Positions 7,924 through 17,179 are shown, counted from the first letter of the stretch. The stretch: 42,328 nt of DNA from Pseudoneobacillus rhizosphaerae (GCF_917563885.1 NZ_CAKJTG010000032.1:1-42328), one strand, 5' to 3'. The notes: generated from the sequence alone by a model not told the origin. Numbers and translations are program-made.

Positions 7924-9726
7924 ATGTGTGGAATTGTTGGATATATTGGGAATCTTGATTCAAAAGAGATTTTATTAAAGGGATTAGAAAAGCTGGAGTA
8001 CCGCGGTTATGATTCAGCAGGAATTGCTGTTATGAATGAAGAAGGTGTTCATGTTTTTAAGGAAAAGGGTCGTATTGCTGATTTAAGAGAAGGCGTAAAT
8101 ACTGATGTATTTGCTAGTGCTGGAATTGGACATACTCGTTGGGCCACTCATGGTGTTCCAAGTAAAGAGAATTCACATCCACATCAAAGTACGTCTACTC
8201 GCTTTACGCTTGTTCATAATGGTGTCATCGAAAACTATGACTTACTAAAACGTGAATATTTAACTGGTGTTGAATTTAAGAGTGAAACCGATACGGAAGT
8301 AATCGTGCAAATGATTGAACTTTTTGTAGGTGAAGGCTTACACGTAGAAGAAGCTTTCCGCAAAACACTGAAATTGTTACACGGTTCATATGCTCTTGGA
8401 CTTTTAGACGAACAAGATAGAGAAACAATCTATGTTGCTAAAAATAAGAGCCCACTTCTAGTTGGTCTTGGTGATGAATTTAATGTGGTGGCTTCCGACG
8501 CGATGGCAATGCTACAAGTAACAAACCAATATGTTGAGTTAATGGATAAAGAAATTGTTATCGTTAAAAAAGACTTCGTTACAATTAAGAATTTAAATGG
8601 TGACGTGATTAAGCGTGATCCATATACAGCAGAATTAGATATGAGCGATATTGAAAAGGGTACGTACCCTCACTATATGTTAAAAGAAATTGACGAGCAG
8701 CCACCAGTTATGCGTAAAATCATTCAAAGATATCAGGATGATCAAGGCGAATTAACGATTGATCAACCGATTCTTGATGCGATGAATGCATCAGACCGTA
8801 TTTATATTATTGCTGCAGGAACTTCTTATCACGCAGGTCTTGTTGGAAAACAATTCATTGAAAAAATGGCTAAAATTCCAGTTGAAGTTCATATTTCAAG
8901 CGAATTTGTTTACAATATGCCAATGCTTTCTGAAAAGCCATTGTTCATTTTCATTTCTCAAAGTGGAGAAACAGCTGATAGCCGTGCCGTACTAGTAGAA
9001 GTGAAAGAAATGGGTCATAAGGCAATCACGATTACGAACGTTCCTGGGTCTACATTATCTCGTGAAGCAAATTATACGCTTTTACTTCATGCTGGTCCTG
9101 AGATTGCAGTTGCTTCTACAAAAGCTTACACAGCACAACTTGCAGTATTATCAATTTTAGCTGCAGTTACAGGTAAGAGCCGTGGTCATGAGCTTAATTT
9201 CAACCTTGTTCAAGAGCTAGGTATCGTTGCGAACGCAATGGAAGTACTTTGTGATGAAAAAGAAGAATTCGAACGTATTGCCCGCGAATTCCTATCAACA
9301 ACTCGCAATGCCTTCTTTATCGGCCGTAGCCTTGATTTCTATGTAGGTCTTGAAGGTGCACTTAAGTTGAAGGAAATTTCTTATATTCAAGCTGAAGGCT
9401 TTGCCGGTGGGGAATTAAAGCATGGAACGATTGCCTTGATTGAAGAAGGCACACCAGTTATCGCTTTATCCACTCAAGAATATGTGAACTTAAGTATCCG
9501 TGGAAACGTGAAGGAAGTAGTAGCTCGTGGTGCTAACCCTTGTATCATTTCTATGGAAGGATTAAATTCAGAAGGGGATAGCTTCGTGATTCCTGAAGTG
9601 AACCCAATCTTAACACCGCTTATAGCTGTAATTCCTTTACAATTGATTTCTTACTATGCTGCTTTACACCGTGATTGTGACGTTGATAAGCCGCGCAACC
9701 TTGCTAAAAGTGTGACAGTTGAGTAA
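7924..9726 (+). CDS. glmS: Glutamine--fructose-6-phosphate aminotransferase GlmS
   Basis: Makes glucosamine-6-phosphate from fructose-6-phosphate and glutamine, the committed step to amino-sugar wall precursors. At 600 aa it equals B. subtilis GlmS. The frame is open 10 codons upstream, but ATG 7924 puts the N-terminal nucleophile Cys directly after Met (MCGIVGYIG). SD AAGGAGG lies at 7909-7915. The glutaminase domain covers about 1-240 ([17 protein letters not shown]). Two SIS isomerase domains follow ([38 protein letters not shown]). It ends in the usual KSVTVE. The ribozyme upstream provides feedback control by the product. Confidence 0.98.
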   Translation: MCGIVGYIGNLDSKEILLKGLEKLEYRGYDSAGIAVMNEEGVHVFKEKGRIADLREGVNTDVFASAGIGHTRWATHGVPSKENSHPHQSTSTRFTLVHNGVIENYDLLKREYLTGVEFKSETDTEVIVQMIELFVGEGLHVEEAFRKTLKLLHGSYALGLLDEQDRETIYVAKNKSPLLVGLGDEFNVVASDAMAMLQVTNQYVELMDKEIVIVKKDFVTIKNLNGDVIKRDPYTAELDMSDIEKGTYPHYMLKEIDEQPPVMRKIIQRYQDDQGELTIDQPILDAMNASDRIYIIAAGTSYHAGLVGKQFIEKMAKIPVEVHISSEFVYNMPMLSEKPLFIFISQSGETADSRAVLVEVKEMGHKAITITNVPGSTLSREANYTLLLHAGPEIAVASTKAYTAQLAVLSILAAVTGKSRGHELNFNLVQELGIVANAMEVLCDEKEEFERIAREFLSTTRNAFFIGRSLDFYVGLEGALKLKEISYIQAEGFAGGELKHGTIALIEEGTPVIALSTQEYVNLSIRGNVKEVVARGANPCIISMEGLNSEGDSFVIPEVNPILTPLIAVIPLQLISYYAALHRDCDVDKPRNLAKSVTVE

Positions 9727-9735
9727 TTTTTGAGA

Positions 9736-9776
9736 AAAAGCCTTGATGCAGAATTGATCTGTGTCGAGGCTTTTTT
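9736..9776 (+). terminator. Terminator of glmS
   Basis: A stem of about 16 bp (9736-9751 with 9759-9774, a few G-T pairs) runs into a run of six T. Confidence 0.9.
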
Positions 9777-9788
9777 ATTTAGAGCTGA

Positions 9789-9922
9789 GATGGCAGGGAA
9801 TATGCCCGGATAGTCAGAAATACGCCCGGATGGCAGGGAAAACGCCCGGATGGCAGGGAAAACGCCCGGATAAGCAGAAATACGCCAGGATGGCAGAAAA
9901 TACGCCCCTATAAGCAGAATAC
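9789..9922 (+). repeat. Tandem array of 20-bp GCCCGGAT repeats (left)
   Basis: About six to seven copies with an exact 20-base period (anchor copies at 9801, 9821, 9841, 9861, 9881 and 9901). The consensus is roughly TACGCCCGGATGGCAGAAAA. Outer copies are degenerate. The period is not a multiple of three, and I see no coding or RNA gene in it. The same unit recurs in the same orientation at 11119-11186. The remainder up to 10014 holds no recognised feature. Confidence 0.9.
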
Positions 9923-10014
9923 GTTGATTTAGAAGATTGCGCCAAATTCAAGCAGCCTAATTTCTAGTGTTTTGCGCCATGTCACTAGACAAGGACTGAA
10001 AAATCAACTTCATC

Positions 10015-11025
10015 TTATAGCTCAAGTAGCTTACCAGTTCGTAATAAACCCTCAAAGTCCATCAAATAGGTTCGATTCTTAAAGGTTCCTTCACTTAGCA
10101 ATTCCATGCTTGCTAATATACGAGTAGCTGTCCTCCTATCAACATGTAGAAACTCCCTACAATCTGTATTAGTCATCTTACTTCCCATTATCAAAAACCA
10201 ATCCTTTATTGCTGGCAAATGGGCCAAGTGATCTTGGGAACCACAATGGATACATTTCCAACTTCTAATTGTTTTTTTCATACCTAACTGACCACATGTT
10301 TTACATAGTACTCCGGTACGTACATCACTGGTTGAAATATTAAAGGTTTCACAAATTGGAGCGGGAATATAGAATTGATGTCTATTTACTAGTTCAGAAG
10401 AAAGCCAGTTGAATGTTTCATTGTCCAACCAAATTTTGTCTAGGGGAATGTTTCTGATGTAGGAAGATATTAAACTGGGAAACAGGATTTTTGTTTTGGA
10501 AGGTGGCCTTTCCACCTTTTGTTTAGGATATGCTAAAACCACTACACGATAAATAGGAAGCGAAATCTTACGACTACCAAACCAAAGGGTCATTAACTCA
10601 CCATAACGTTCAACCTGTGCCGCAGGGCTATCATAACCATTTATTTCGCCATTATCTTTTTTTTGTATAAGTTGTGGAGGATTGTCCAGAAAGCACAAGG
10701 TCCCAGCTAAGTTTTTGACTTCAAATATGATGGCGTAATATCGAGTTAGAAAAAAGGTATCCATCTGGTATTTGCTATAATAATAAAGTGACAAGTCATG
10801 GAAAATAAAGTTTTCCATAAAAAAAGTATGTTTACTAAGTTCATTTGCTACTCTATCTTCACCTCCAATTCCAGCTTGTAAGGATGATTGATTGGAGGAA
10901 ATTAACGGCACGCTTGGATGAGTATTAAGTAAACGGCGTTGTGCGGCAATCAATCCCTGTAACTGTAAATTGGGTGATCGAACCTTTTTTACATTTGAAT
11001 AGTCTAACAGTTTTGATGTAGACAA
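10015..11025 (-). CDS. NERD-domain protein with zinc ribbon and HTH-like C-terminus
   Basis: A 336-aa protein with an N-terminal NERD (nuclease-related) domain at about residues 50-165. GGEDRVANEL, QMDTFFL and IIFEVKN supply the Asp and Glu-x-Lys pattern of the family. The middle is unassigned. A four-cysteine zinc ribbon follows (CKTCG, then CIHCG, near 240-265), and then an HTH-like segment (TNTDCREFLHVDRRTATRIL). The open frame extends 57 codons further, but that part translates the 20-bp repeats. TTG 11025 has SD AGGGGG 7 bases upstream and a -10 TATAAT about 30 bases upstream. The function of such stand-alone NERD proteins is not established; a DNA-processing role is inference. No recognised partner gene is adjacent. 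Confidence 0.8.
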   Translation of the reverse strand: MSTSKLLDYSNVKKVRSPNLQLQGLIAAQRRLLNTHPSVPLISSNQSSLQAGIGGEDRVANELSKHTFFMENFIFHDLSLYYYSKYQMDTFFLTRYYAIIFEVKNLAGTLCFLDNPPQLIQKKDNGEINGYDSPAAQVERYGELMTLWFGSRKISLPIYRVVVLAYPKQKVERPPSKTKILFPSLISSYIRNIPLDKIWLDNETFNWLSSELVNRHQFYIPAPICETFNISTSDVRTGVLCKTCGQLGMKKTIRSWKCIHCGSQDHLAHLPAIKDWFLIMGSKMTNTDCREFLHVDRRTATRILASMELLSEGTFKNRTYLMDFEGLLRTGKLLEL

Positions 11026-11055
11026 AGTATAACCCCCTTTTCTTATTACAGTAAA

Positions 11056-11061
11056 ATTATA
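11056..11061 (-). promoter_or_regulatory. -10 element of the NERD gene
   Basis: TATAAT reads on the minus strand about 30 bases before the chosen TTG start, giving a short leader. No convincing -35 is seen at standard spacing. Confidence 0.5.
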
Positions 11062-11118
11062 CCTTTCCTCGGATATAAAAAAAGTGTCTAAAATGTAAAC
11101 ATATGAAAGAGGAAAAAT

Positions 11119-11186
11119 ACGCCCGGATGGCCGAAAATACGCCCGGATAGCCGAAAATACGCCCGGATAAGCAGAAATACGCCTTA
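11119..11186 (+). repeat. Tandem array of 20-bp GCCCGGAT repeats (right)
   Basis: Three full copies begin at 11121, 11141 and 11161, with a truncated fourth at 11181. Period, orientation and consensus are the same as at 9789-9922. The two arrays frame the NERD gene. Confidence 0.9.
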
Positions 11187-11235
11187 AAACAGGCACATAA
11201 AAATATATGTGCCTAAGATAAAATACTTCTAGATG

Positions 11236-12069
11236 CTAAAACCCAAAGTACCTCCGAAGCAAAAAACCAATCCATTTACAATGAGGATGATTTCGAATAT
11301 TTTCTAATAGTCCTTTCACAAGAACAGGACTTAAGGTAGGTTCAAGTAACTGTTGCTTTAAAAGTATTAAAGATTGCTTTTCAATAGAATCTCCTAATTC
11401 TATTAGTTTTTGTTCAATGAGTTCAAGGACCTGTTCTTTCGTAACATCATCCTTTATTGGTTGTTTAATCATGTCGATTAGGTCTTCAGAAATAAATGGT
11501 ATGGTAGTATGTTTAGCTAGTAAATTTGTTTTTTCTACAAGTGATTGAGATAGTAGGTTTGAATCTATCGGTACATTATAAAATAAAAACAATTGTGAAT
11601 ACATACTCATAAAGCCTTTTATACAGTAAATTAAATCATATTTTGTATGTTTGACGTCTTCCCCATATAAATTTTCAATCATCTCTAAAATAATTTTCTC
11701 GATTAATCTATCGTATGAATGAAACTTTAATATAAGGTCTTCATTAAATGATTGCATTTGCTCCTTGACGAGAATTCTGGCAAAATCTGATTGCTTTTGA
11801 AAAGAATCAAATGTTGCATAATAAAACTCAAATAACAATTGATCATCATTTATCGTATTTTTGACTACATAGTCAATATTTGAAATGAATTGGCTCATAA
11901 AATGGTCAATTAAGGCTGTTATCAATTCATCCTTTGATTTAAATGATAAGTAAAAGGCACCTTTTGATATACCACAATGTTCTGTTATTTGCTGAACTGA
12001 GGTAGCTTCAAACCCCTGCTTAGCAAAAAGTTCTAATGATTTTTCCATAATTAATTGTTTTTTAATCAT
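11236..12069 (-). CDS. yerO: TetR family regulator next to swrC (YerO-type)
   Basis: A 277-aa TetR/AcrR repressor. The N-terminal DNA-binding domain contains MEKSLELFAKQGFEATSV, QQITEHCGISKGAFYLSF and K-S-K-D-E-L. The long C-terminal ligand-binding part is variable. It is divergent from the RND pump gene, as yerO is from swrC (yerP) in B. subtilis, and should repress it. The ATG has SD AGGAGC 11 bases upstream; Met8 is an alternative start. An operator-like inverted repeat lies in the shared intergenic region at 12106-12121. Orthology to yerO rests on context and family. Confidence 0.88.
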   Translation of the reverse strand: MIKKQLIMEKSLELFAKQGFEATSVQQITEHCGISKGAFYLSFKSKDELITALIDHFMSQFISNIDYVVKNTINDDQLLFEFYYATFDSFQKQSDFARILVKEQMQSFNEDLILKFHSYDRLIEKIILEMIENLYGEDVKHTKYDLIYCIKGFMSMYSQLFLFYNVPIDSNLLSQSLVEKTNLLAKHTTIPFISEDLIDMIKQPIKDDVTKEQVLELIEQKLIELGDSIEKQSLILLKQQLLEPTLSPVLVKGLLENIRNHPHCKWIGFLLRRYFGF

Positions 12070-12098
12070 CTAATTTTATCGCTCCTAATGTCCTATCA

Positions 12099-12127
12099 TT
12101 GACAAATGACCAGTTAGTCATTAGTAT
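12099..12127 (+). promoter_or_regulatory. Promoter of swrC
   Basis: TTGACA (12099-12104) and TAGTAT (12122-12127) are separated by 17 bases, about 43 bases before the GTG start. The spacer contains the TetR-type inverted repeat. Confidence 0.7.
12106..12121. promoter_or_regulatory. TetR-type operator inside the swrC promoter
   Basis: ATGACCAGTTAGTCAT is an inverted repeat (ATGACY against AGTCAT around four bases) that exactly fills the space between the -35 and -10 boxes. A bound repressor would block RNA polymerase. Its assignment to the adjacent TetR gene is inferred from position. Confidence 0.7.
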
Positions 12128-12169
12128 AAATAAAGTAGCTTGATAAGTCAATTTAGGGTAGGTGTTAAG

Positions 12170-15100
12170 GTGAACGGTTTAGTAAATTTTGTTTTAAAAA
12201 ATAAACTTGCAGTATGGTTGCTTACCATAATTATTACTGTTTCGGGTATTTATTCTGGTACTCGTATGAATATGGAAACGATTCCGAATATCTCCATTCC
12301 TTATTTAATGGTAATGGACGTATATCCTGGAGCAACTCCTGAGAAAGTGATGGAGGAGGTTTCTATTCCTTTAGAAGAAGCGGTAGAAAACCTTGAAAAT
12401 GTTAAATTTGTCTATTCAAATTCATATTCCAACATGGCAAGTCTTCAGGTGGAATATGAATATGGTATTGATATGGCTGAAGCTAAACGGGAATTAGAAT
12501 CTGCTTTAGATGCAGTGAAATTACCTGAAGGGGCACAGGAGCCAATTATCACAGCTATTAGCATGAACATGATGCCTGTAGTTGCATTAAGTGTAAGTAG
12601 TGCCCATGAGGATATTGTTGAAATTACGTCAACAGTAGAGGAAGTTTTACTTCCTAAAATTGAGAAAATTGAAGGTGTTGCTTCTGCAACCATTACGGGT
12701 CAGCATATTGAAGAAGTTCAGCTGACGTATAACGAAGCGAAAATGACTGAGCTTGGCTTAACAGAAGACAAAGTAAAGCAAATGATCCAAGCAAGTAACC
12801 TAGCTGTATCATTAGGCCTTTTTGAGTTCGAAGAAGGAGAACAAGCGGTATCTGTTGACGGGAAGTTCATGACAGAAGATGAATTGAAAGAAATGCTTAT
12901 TCCTGTCACACCTACAGCCGCAAGTCCAACACCATTTGTAAAGCTTAGCGATATTGCTACTATAAACTTAGTTGGTAAAGTACAATCGGTGTCCCGTACA
13001 AATGGAAAAGATGCTATTGCCATTCAAATTGTGAAAGGGCAACAAGCAAACACTGTTACTGTAGTAAACGAAGTAAAGAAGTTAATTAAGGAACAAGAGA
13101 AAAAAATCGAAGGTCTTGTTATTGATGTATCACTTGACCAAGGTGCTCCAATTGAAAAATCCGTTTCAACAATGATTGAAAAAGCGTTATTTGGTGGATT
13201 AATTGCCGTATTAATCATTCTTTTATTCCTACGCGATTTTAAATCAACAATTATTTCTATTGTATCTATCCCAGTTTCGATTTTCATGGCTTTACTGATT
13301 TTAAACTGGATGGATATTACGCTAAATATAATGACACTAGGTGCGATTACGGTTGCCATTGGTCGTGTAATCGATGATTCCATCGTTGTAGTGGAAAATA
13401 TTTATCGTCGTCTACATTTAAAAGAAGAAAGATTAACCGGTCGCGCCCTTGTTCGAGAAGCGACTATTGAAATGTTCAAACCTATCCTTTCATCAACATT
13501 AGTAACAGTTGCGGTTTTCGCACCATTGATCTTTGTTGGTGGTATGGTCGGCGAGCTATTTACACCTTTTGCATTAACGATGTCGTTTTCGCTTGGAGCT
13601 TCGTTAGTTGTAGCGATTACAATTGTGCCAGCGTTATCTCACTTCTTATTTAAGAAAAAATTATATAGTGAAAAAACAGCAAGCCATAGCCATCATAAAG
13701 AAGCTGGTAAATTAGCTAATTGGTACAAAGGGATCCTTGGATGGACACTTAACCATAAAATTATTACCTCCACCATTTCAATTATTTTATTAGCTGGAAG
13801 TTTAGCCTTAACCCCATTAATTGGGTTTAGTTTCATGGGTAGTGAAGAAGATAAAGTAATGTATTTAACTTACACTCCAAAAGCAGGTGAGCTAAAGGAA
13901 GATACATTAGCAAATGTTCAAGCGGTTGAAGAAGATATGCTTAAACATAAGGATATTGATATTATTCAAATATCAGTAACTGAAAGTGGAGATCCAATGG
14001 CAGCGATGATGGGCGGAGGAGGCGGAGGTGCCTTAATGTACCTCATCTTTGATCCTGAAATGGAAGGATTCCCAGAAGCTCGTACTGAGATTGAAGAGTA
14101 TGTCTTCAACATTGGTCAAACAGGTGAATGGAAATCTCAGAACTTTGCTCCTACTTCAATGTCTACAAATGAAGTAAGCTACACTTTCTATAGTGAGGAT
14201 TTAGGTAAACTAAATGATGCTGTAAAAATGGTAGAAAAAGTGATGAGTAAAAATGATAGGTTAGAAGATGTTTCTTCAAGTGCAGAGGATGCATATGTTG
14301 AGTACACTTTTAAAGTAGCACAAGATGAACTATTGCAGTATGGTCTAACAACGGGTCAAATTGTAATGATGTTAAATCCAAATAAAACACAAGATGTTCT
14401 CACAACGATTGAAAAGGACGGCAACTCACTACAAGTAATCGTTCAGCAAGAACAAAAAGCACAACCTAAATCAATTGATGATATTTTAGCAACACAAGTA
14501 CCAACAGCACTTGGCACAACAATGCCTCTTTCTGAGCTTGTAAAAGTAGAAAAAGGAACTACGCTAAATACACTTGCACGTAGCAAAGGCGAGTACTACG
14601 CAAGCGTTTCGGGTACCATCATTGGTAAGGATATTTCAAAAGCAACTTCAGAAGTAAAGAAAGAAATTGATAAATTAGATTTACCAAAAGGTGTAACAAT
14701 GGGCGTTGCTGGAGTACAGGCAGACATGACTGAAACCTTTACACAACTTGGATTGGCCATGCTTGCTGCCATCGCCATCGTCTACTTTATTTTAGTTGTT
14801 ACATTCGGTGAAGGTGTCGCGCCATTTGCGATCCTATTCTCTTTACCATTTGCCGTAATTGGTTCATTTGTTGGGTTATTAATTGCTGGTGAAACCATTT
14901 CTGTCTCTGTCATGATGGGTCTATTAATGTTAATTGGTATCGTTGTTACAAATGCCATTGTACTCGTAGACCGCATTATCCATATGGAACGTGATGGAAT
15001 GGGAATGCGTGAAGCGATTTTAGAAGCCGGTGCAACTCGTCTACGTCCAATCCTGATGACAGCTATTGCAACAATTGGTGCACTAATCCCATTGGCAATT

Positions 15101-15259
15101 GGCTCTGGCGGTGGCGGTTTAATCTCGAAGGGTCTAGGTATTACCGTAATCGGTGGTTTAGCAAGTTCAACGTTATTAACATTAATTGTTGTACCAATCG
15201 TTTATGAAGTATTGTCTAAACTATTCAAGAAAAATCGTAAAGAAGTAGTAGAAAACTAA
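12170..15259 (+). CDS. swrC: RND efflux transporter SwrC (YerP) type
   Basis: A 1029-aa proton-driven RND pump of the AcrB superfamily (B. subtilis SwrC 1065 aa), which exports surfactin and other amphiphiles in B. subtilis. It has the twelve-segment layout: one N-terminal helix (VWLLTIIITVSGIYSG), a large outer loop, a block of helices (including GGMVGELFTPFALTMSF), a second outer loop, and a final helix block (FSLPFAVIGSFVGLLIAG, MGLLMLIGIVVTNAIVLVDR). A run of six glycines follows MAAMM in the second loop. GTG 12170 with SD GGTAGGTG was preferred to the upstream TTG. No membrane-fusion or outer-membrane partner is nearby, as expected in a Gram-positive. A terminator follows. Confidence 0.93.
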   Translation: MNGLVNFVLKNKLAVWLLTIIITVSGIYSGTRMNMETIPNISIPYLMVMDVYPGATPEKVMEEVSIPLEEAVENLENVKFVYSNSYSNMASLQVEYEYGIDMAEAKRELESALDAVKLPEGAQEPIITAISMNMMPVVALSVSSAHEDIVEITSTVEEVLLPKIEKIEGVASATITGQHIEEVQLTYNEAKMTELGLTEDKVKQMIQASNLAVSLGLFEFEEGEQAVSVDGKFMTEDELKEMLIPVTPTAASPTPFVKLSDIATINLVGKVQSVSRTNGKDAIAIQIVKGQQANTVTVVNEVKKLIKEQEKKIEGLVIDVSLDQGAPIEKSVSTMIEKALFGGLIAVLIILLFLRDFKSTIISIVSIPVSIFMALLILNWMDITLNIMTLGAITVAIGRVIDDSIVVVENIYRRLHLKEERLTGRALVREATIEMFKPILSSTLVTVAVFAPLIFVGGMVGELFTPFALTMSFSLGASLVVAITIVPALSHFLFKKKLYSEKTASHSHHKEAGKLANWYKGILGWTLNHKIITSTISIILLAGSLALTPLIGFSFMGSEEDKVMYLTYTPKAGELKEDTLANVQAVEEDMLKHKDIDIIQISVTESGDPMAAMMGGGGGGALMYLIFDPEMEGFPEARTEIEEYVFNIGQTGEWKSQNFAPTSMSTNEVSYTFYSEDLGKLNDAVKMVEKVMSKNDRLEDVSSSAEDAYVEYTFKVAQDELLQYGLTTGQIVMMLNPNKTQDVLTTIEKDGNSLQVIVQQEQKAQPKSIDDILATQVPTALGTTMPLSELVKVEKGTTLNTLARSKGEYYASVSGTIIGKDISKATSEVKKEIDKLDLPKGVTMGVAGVQADMTETFTQLGLAMLAAIAIVYFILVVTFGEGVAPFAILFSLPFAVIGSFVGLLIAGETISVSVMMGLLMLIGIVVTNAIVLVDRIIHMERDGMGMREAILEAGATRLRPILMTAIATIGALIPLAIGSGGGGLISKGLGITVIGGLASSTLLTLIVVPIVYEVLSKLFKKNRKEVVEN

Positions 15260-15265
15260 AATGGA

Positions 15266-15307
15266 AAAAGCCCTACAAGTTTCTTTGACCTCTTGTAGGG
15301 CTTTTTT
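15266..15307 (+). terminator. Terminator of swrC
   Basis: A 14-bp perfect stem (15266-15279 with 15292-15305) runs into a T run. Confidence 0.93.
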
Positions 15308-15358
15308 ATTTGAAAAAAATTGATTTTATGAGTAATTAATAAAATCTGTTGCAACTTA

Positions 15359-15372
15359 AGGACATATGTCCT
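15359..15372. promoter_or_regulatory. Palindrome upstream of the DMT/Crp operon
   Basis: AGGACATATGTCCT is a perfect 14-base palindrome about 60 bases before the first gene. It falls between TTGCAA (15349) and a weak TATCCA (15372). It could be the binding site of the Crp-like regulator encoded two genes on; this is inference. Confidence 0.45.
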
Positions 15373-15433
15373 ATCCAAAATACCTGTCTCTATCATTTAA
15401 TTAAAGAGGAATCTAAATTAGGGAGAGAATATA

Positions 15434-15859
15434 ATGCGAGGGTTTGTATTTGCATTTTTAGGCGGAGCCTTTATTACATTACAAGGTGTTGCCAATACAC
15501 GGATAAGTCAAGATATTGGTACTTGGCAAGCAGCGGCGGTTACACAGTTTACTGGATTTCTGATGGCAATGCTCATTTTAATGTTTATTCGAGATAAAAA
15601 GTGGAAAAAGTTTAAGCGGGTGAATCCGTTATATTTAACTGGAGGAGCTTTTGGAGCAGTCATTATTTTTAGTAATGTTGAGGCTATTCAAAAGATTGGA
15701 GTTACTCTTTCGATAGCGGTGATCCTAATTTCACAACTAGGTTTGACTTTTGTTATTGATGGCAATGGATGGTTCGGTTTGAAAAGGCAGAAGATGAGGC
15801 TACCCCAACTCATCGGCATTGGCATGATGGTTATTGGTGTTGTGATATTAAGGCTTTAA
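15434..15859 (+). CDS. DMT family transporter, YdcZ (DUF606) half-size type
   Basis: A 141-aa membrane protein with about five hydrophobic segments (FVFAFLGGAFITLQGVAN, FTGFLMAMLILMFI, LTGGAFGAVIIFS, LSIAVILISQLGLTFVID, IGIGMMVIGVVIL). It is the size of a single DMT half, so it should act as a dimer. The related second half (16601-17086) in the same operon suggests a heterodimer. SD AGGGAGAG is 8 bases before ATG. The substrate is unknown. Confidence 0.82.
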   Translation: MRGFVFAFLGGAFITLQGVANTRISQDIGTWQAAAVTQFTGFLMAMLILMFIRDKKWKKFKRVNPLYLTGGAFGAVIIFSNVEAIQKIGVTLSIAVILISQLGLTFVIDGNGWFGLKRQKMRLPQLIGIGMMVIGVVILRL

Positions 15860-15885
15860 TCGGAAGAATTTGAGGTGAGACTTTA

Positions 15886-16581
15886 ATGAAAGAAATGAAT
15901 GATGCGGAGCTACTTAAATCTTATATGTATTCCTACAATCTAGAGTCAATTTTTAATGAACAGATACTACCGCATTTGTCGTTATACAGTTTTGAACAAG
16001 GTGAACTTATCTGTTCGCAGGGAGATCCTTCAGAGCATTTGTATTTACTTGTGGAGGGAAAGGTGAAAATTTATACCACCTCAGCGGAAGGCAAAACGCT
16101 TATTCTTTCATTTAAAACACCACTTGAATTGATTGGGGATATTGAATACGTACAGAATATCAACATTATCAATACCGTTGAAGCAGTATCGTCTGTTCGT
16201 ATGATTGGCGTTCATCATCGTTGGTTAAGAAAATATGGCAAGGATTACGCACCGCTGCTGCAATTTTTACTAGATATTATTACTCGGAAGTTTGCCATAA
16301 AATCAAATTCAATGAGTTTTAATTTGATGTATCCAGTGGAAGTGCGATTGGCAAGCTATCTATTGTCAGTCTCCTTTGATAAATCTGATTCTCTATTTAA
16401 TGGACAATTAAGTATCAATATAAAGGATGCAGCGAACTTAATAGGAACTAGTTATCGACATTTAAACCGAGTTATCGGTCAATTTTGTGCAGAGGGTATG
16501 ATTGAGCGAAGTAAGGGTTCTATTCTAGTTAAGGACCGAGAAGGCTTAAGAGCGATGGCCAATCATAATATTTATGAATAA
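15886..16581 (+). CDS. Crp/Fnr family regulator (YeiL-like)
   Basis: A 231-aa protein. An N-terminal cyclic-nucleotide-binding fold spans about residues 20-130 (LSLYSFEQGELICSQGDPSE, YLLVEGKVKIYTT, LELIGDIEYV). The C-terminal winged HTH contains INIKDAANLIGTSYRHLNRV. There is no Fnr-type cysteine cluster. The overall pattern resembles E. coli YeiL; the effector is unknown. It lies between two DMT transporter genes, with spacings of 26 and 19 bases, so it probably controls this operon. Confidence 0.85.
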   Translation: MKEMNDAELLKSYMYSYNLESIFNEQILPHLSLYSFEQGELICSQGDPSEHLYLLVEGKVKIYTTSAEGKTLILSFKTPLELIGDIEYVQNINIINTVEAVSSVRMIGVHHRWLRKYGKDYAPLLQFLLDIITRKFAIKSNSMSFNLMYPVEVRLASYLLSVSFDKSDSLFNGQLSINIKDAANLIGTSYRHLNRVIGQFCAEGMIERSKGSILVKDREGLRAMANHNIYE

Positions 16582-16600
16582 ATCTCTTCAAAGGAGCAAA

Positions 16601-17086
16601 ATGAACATGATTTTAGGACTAATATTTTCACTTGTTGCAGGTTCTCTGTTAAGTATTCAAAATATTTTCAATAGTAAAGTGAATGAACGAGCTGGGTCTT
16701 GGGCGACAACTACTCTGGTCTTAGGAATGGGATTCCTTGCTTCAATGGCAATTGGTCTAATTTTTGAAGGCGAAAAAATGTTTAACTTACAAAATATGGA
16801 GCCGTGGTACTGGTTCAGTGGTTTGCTAGGAGTGGGAGTAGTAACCTGTCTAGTGCAGGGGATGAGATTACTAGGTCCTACCTATGCTATCGCGATCGTT
16901 CTAACATCACAGCTTGGGTTTGCTCTCATTTTTGATTCGTTTGGTTGGTTAGGTCTCGAAAAAGTCGCTTTTACTTTCAAGCAGCTAATTGGTGTACTAG
17001 TAATCATAGGTGGTATTTTTGTTTTTAAATTTGCTGGTGCACGTAAGAACCAGGAGACATCTAAAGTGGAAAATGCAGCTGGTTAG
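16601..17086 (+). CDS. DMT family transporter, YdcZ (DUF606) half-size type, second copy
   Basis: A 161-aa paralogue of the protein at 15434-15859. The two share layout and motifs (LTSQLGFALIFDSFGWLGL here, ISQLGLTFVIDGNGWFGL there). ATG 16601 was chosen over the one overlapping the crp stop because SD AAAGGAG ends about 5 bases before it. Two different halves around one regulator suggest a heterodimeric exporter or importer. The substrate is unknown. Confidence 0.82.
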   Translation: MNMILGLIFSLVAGSLLSIQNIFNSKVNERAGSWATTTLVLGMGFLASMAIGLIFEGEKMFNLQNMEPWYWFSGLLGVGVVTCLVQGMRLLGPTYAIAIVLTSQLGFALIFDSFGWLGLEKVAFTFKQLIGVLVIIGGIFVFKFAGARKNQETSKVENAAG

Positions 17087-17116
17087 GAATAACTTTTAGA
17101 TTTTTCAAATTAACCT

Positions 17117-17149
17117 AGCCGTACTTCTTTAATGAAGTAAGGCTTTTTC
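17117..17149 (+). terminator. Terminator of the DMT/Crp operon
   Basis: AGCC-G-TACTTC pairs with GAAGTA-A-GGCT (one mismatch), followed by TTTTTCT. Confidence 0.8.
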
Positions 17150-17179
17150 TATTAGAATGGCAACTTAAGATTTATTTGT

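Noticed and set aside
9789..9922. 20-bp repeats as a CRISPR array
   Set aside because: The copies are directly tandem with no unique spacers, and no cas genes are present.
11026..11196. N-terminal extension of the NERD protein
   Set aside because: It translates the 20-bp repeat array and lacks an SD; the TTG start at 11025 has both SD and a -10 upstream.
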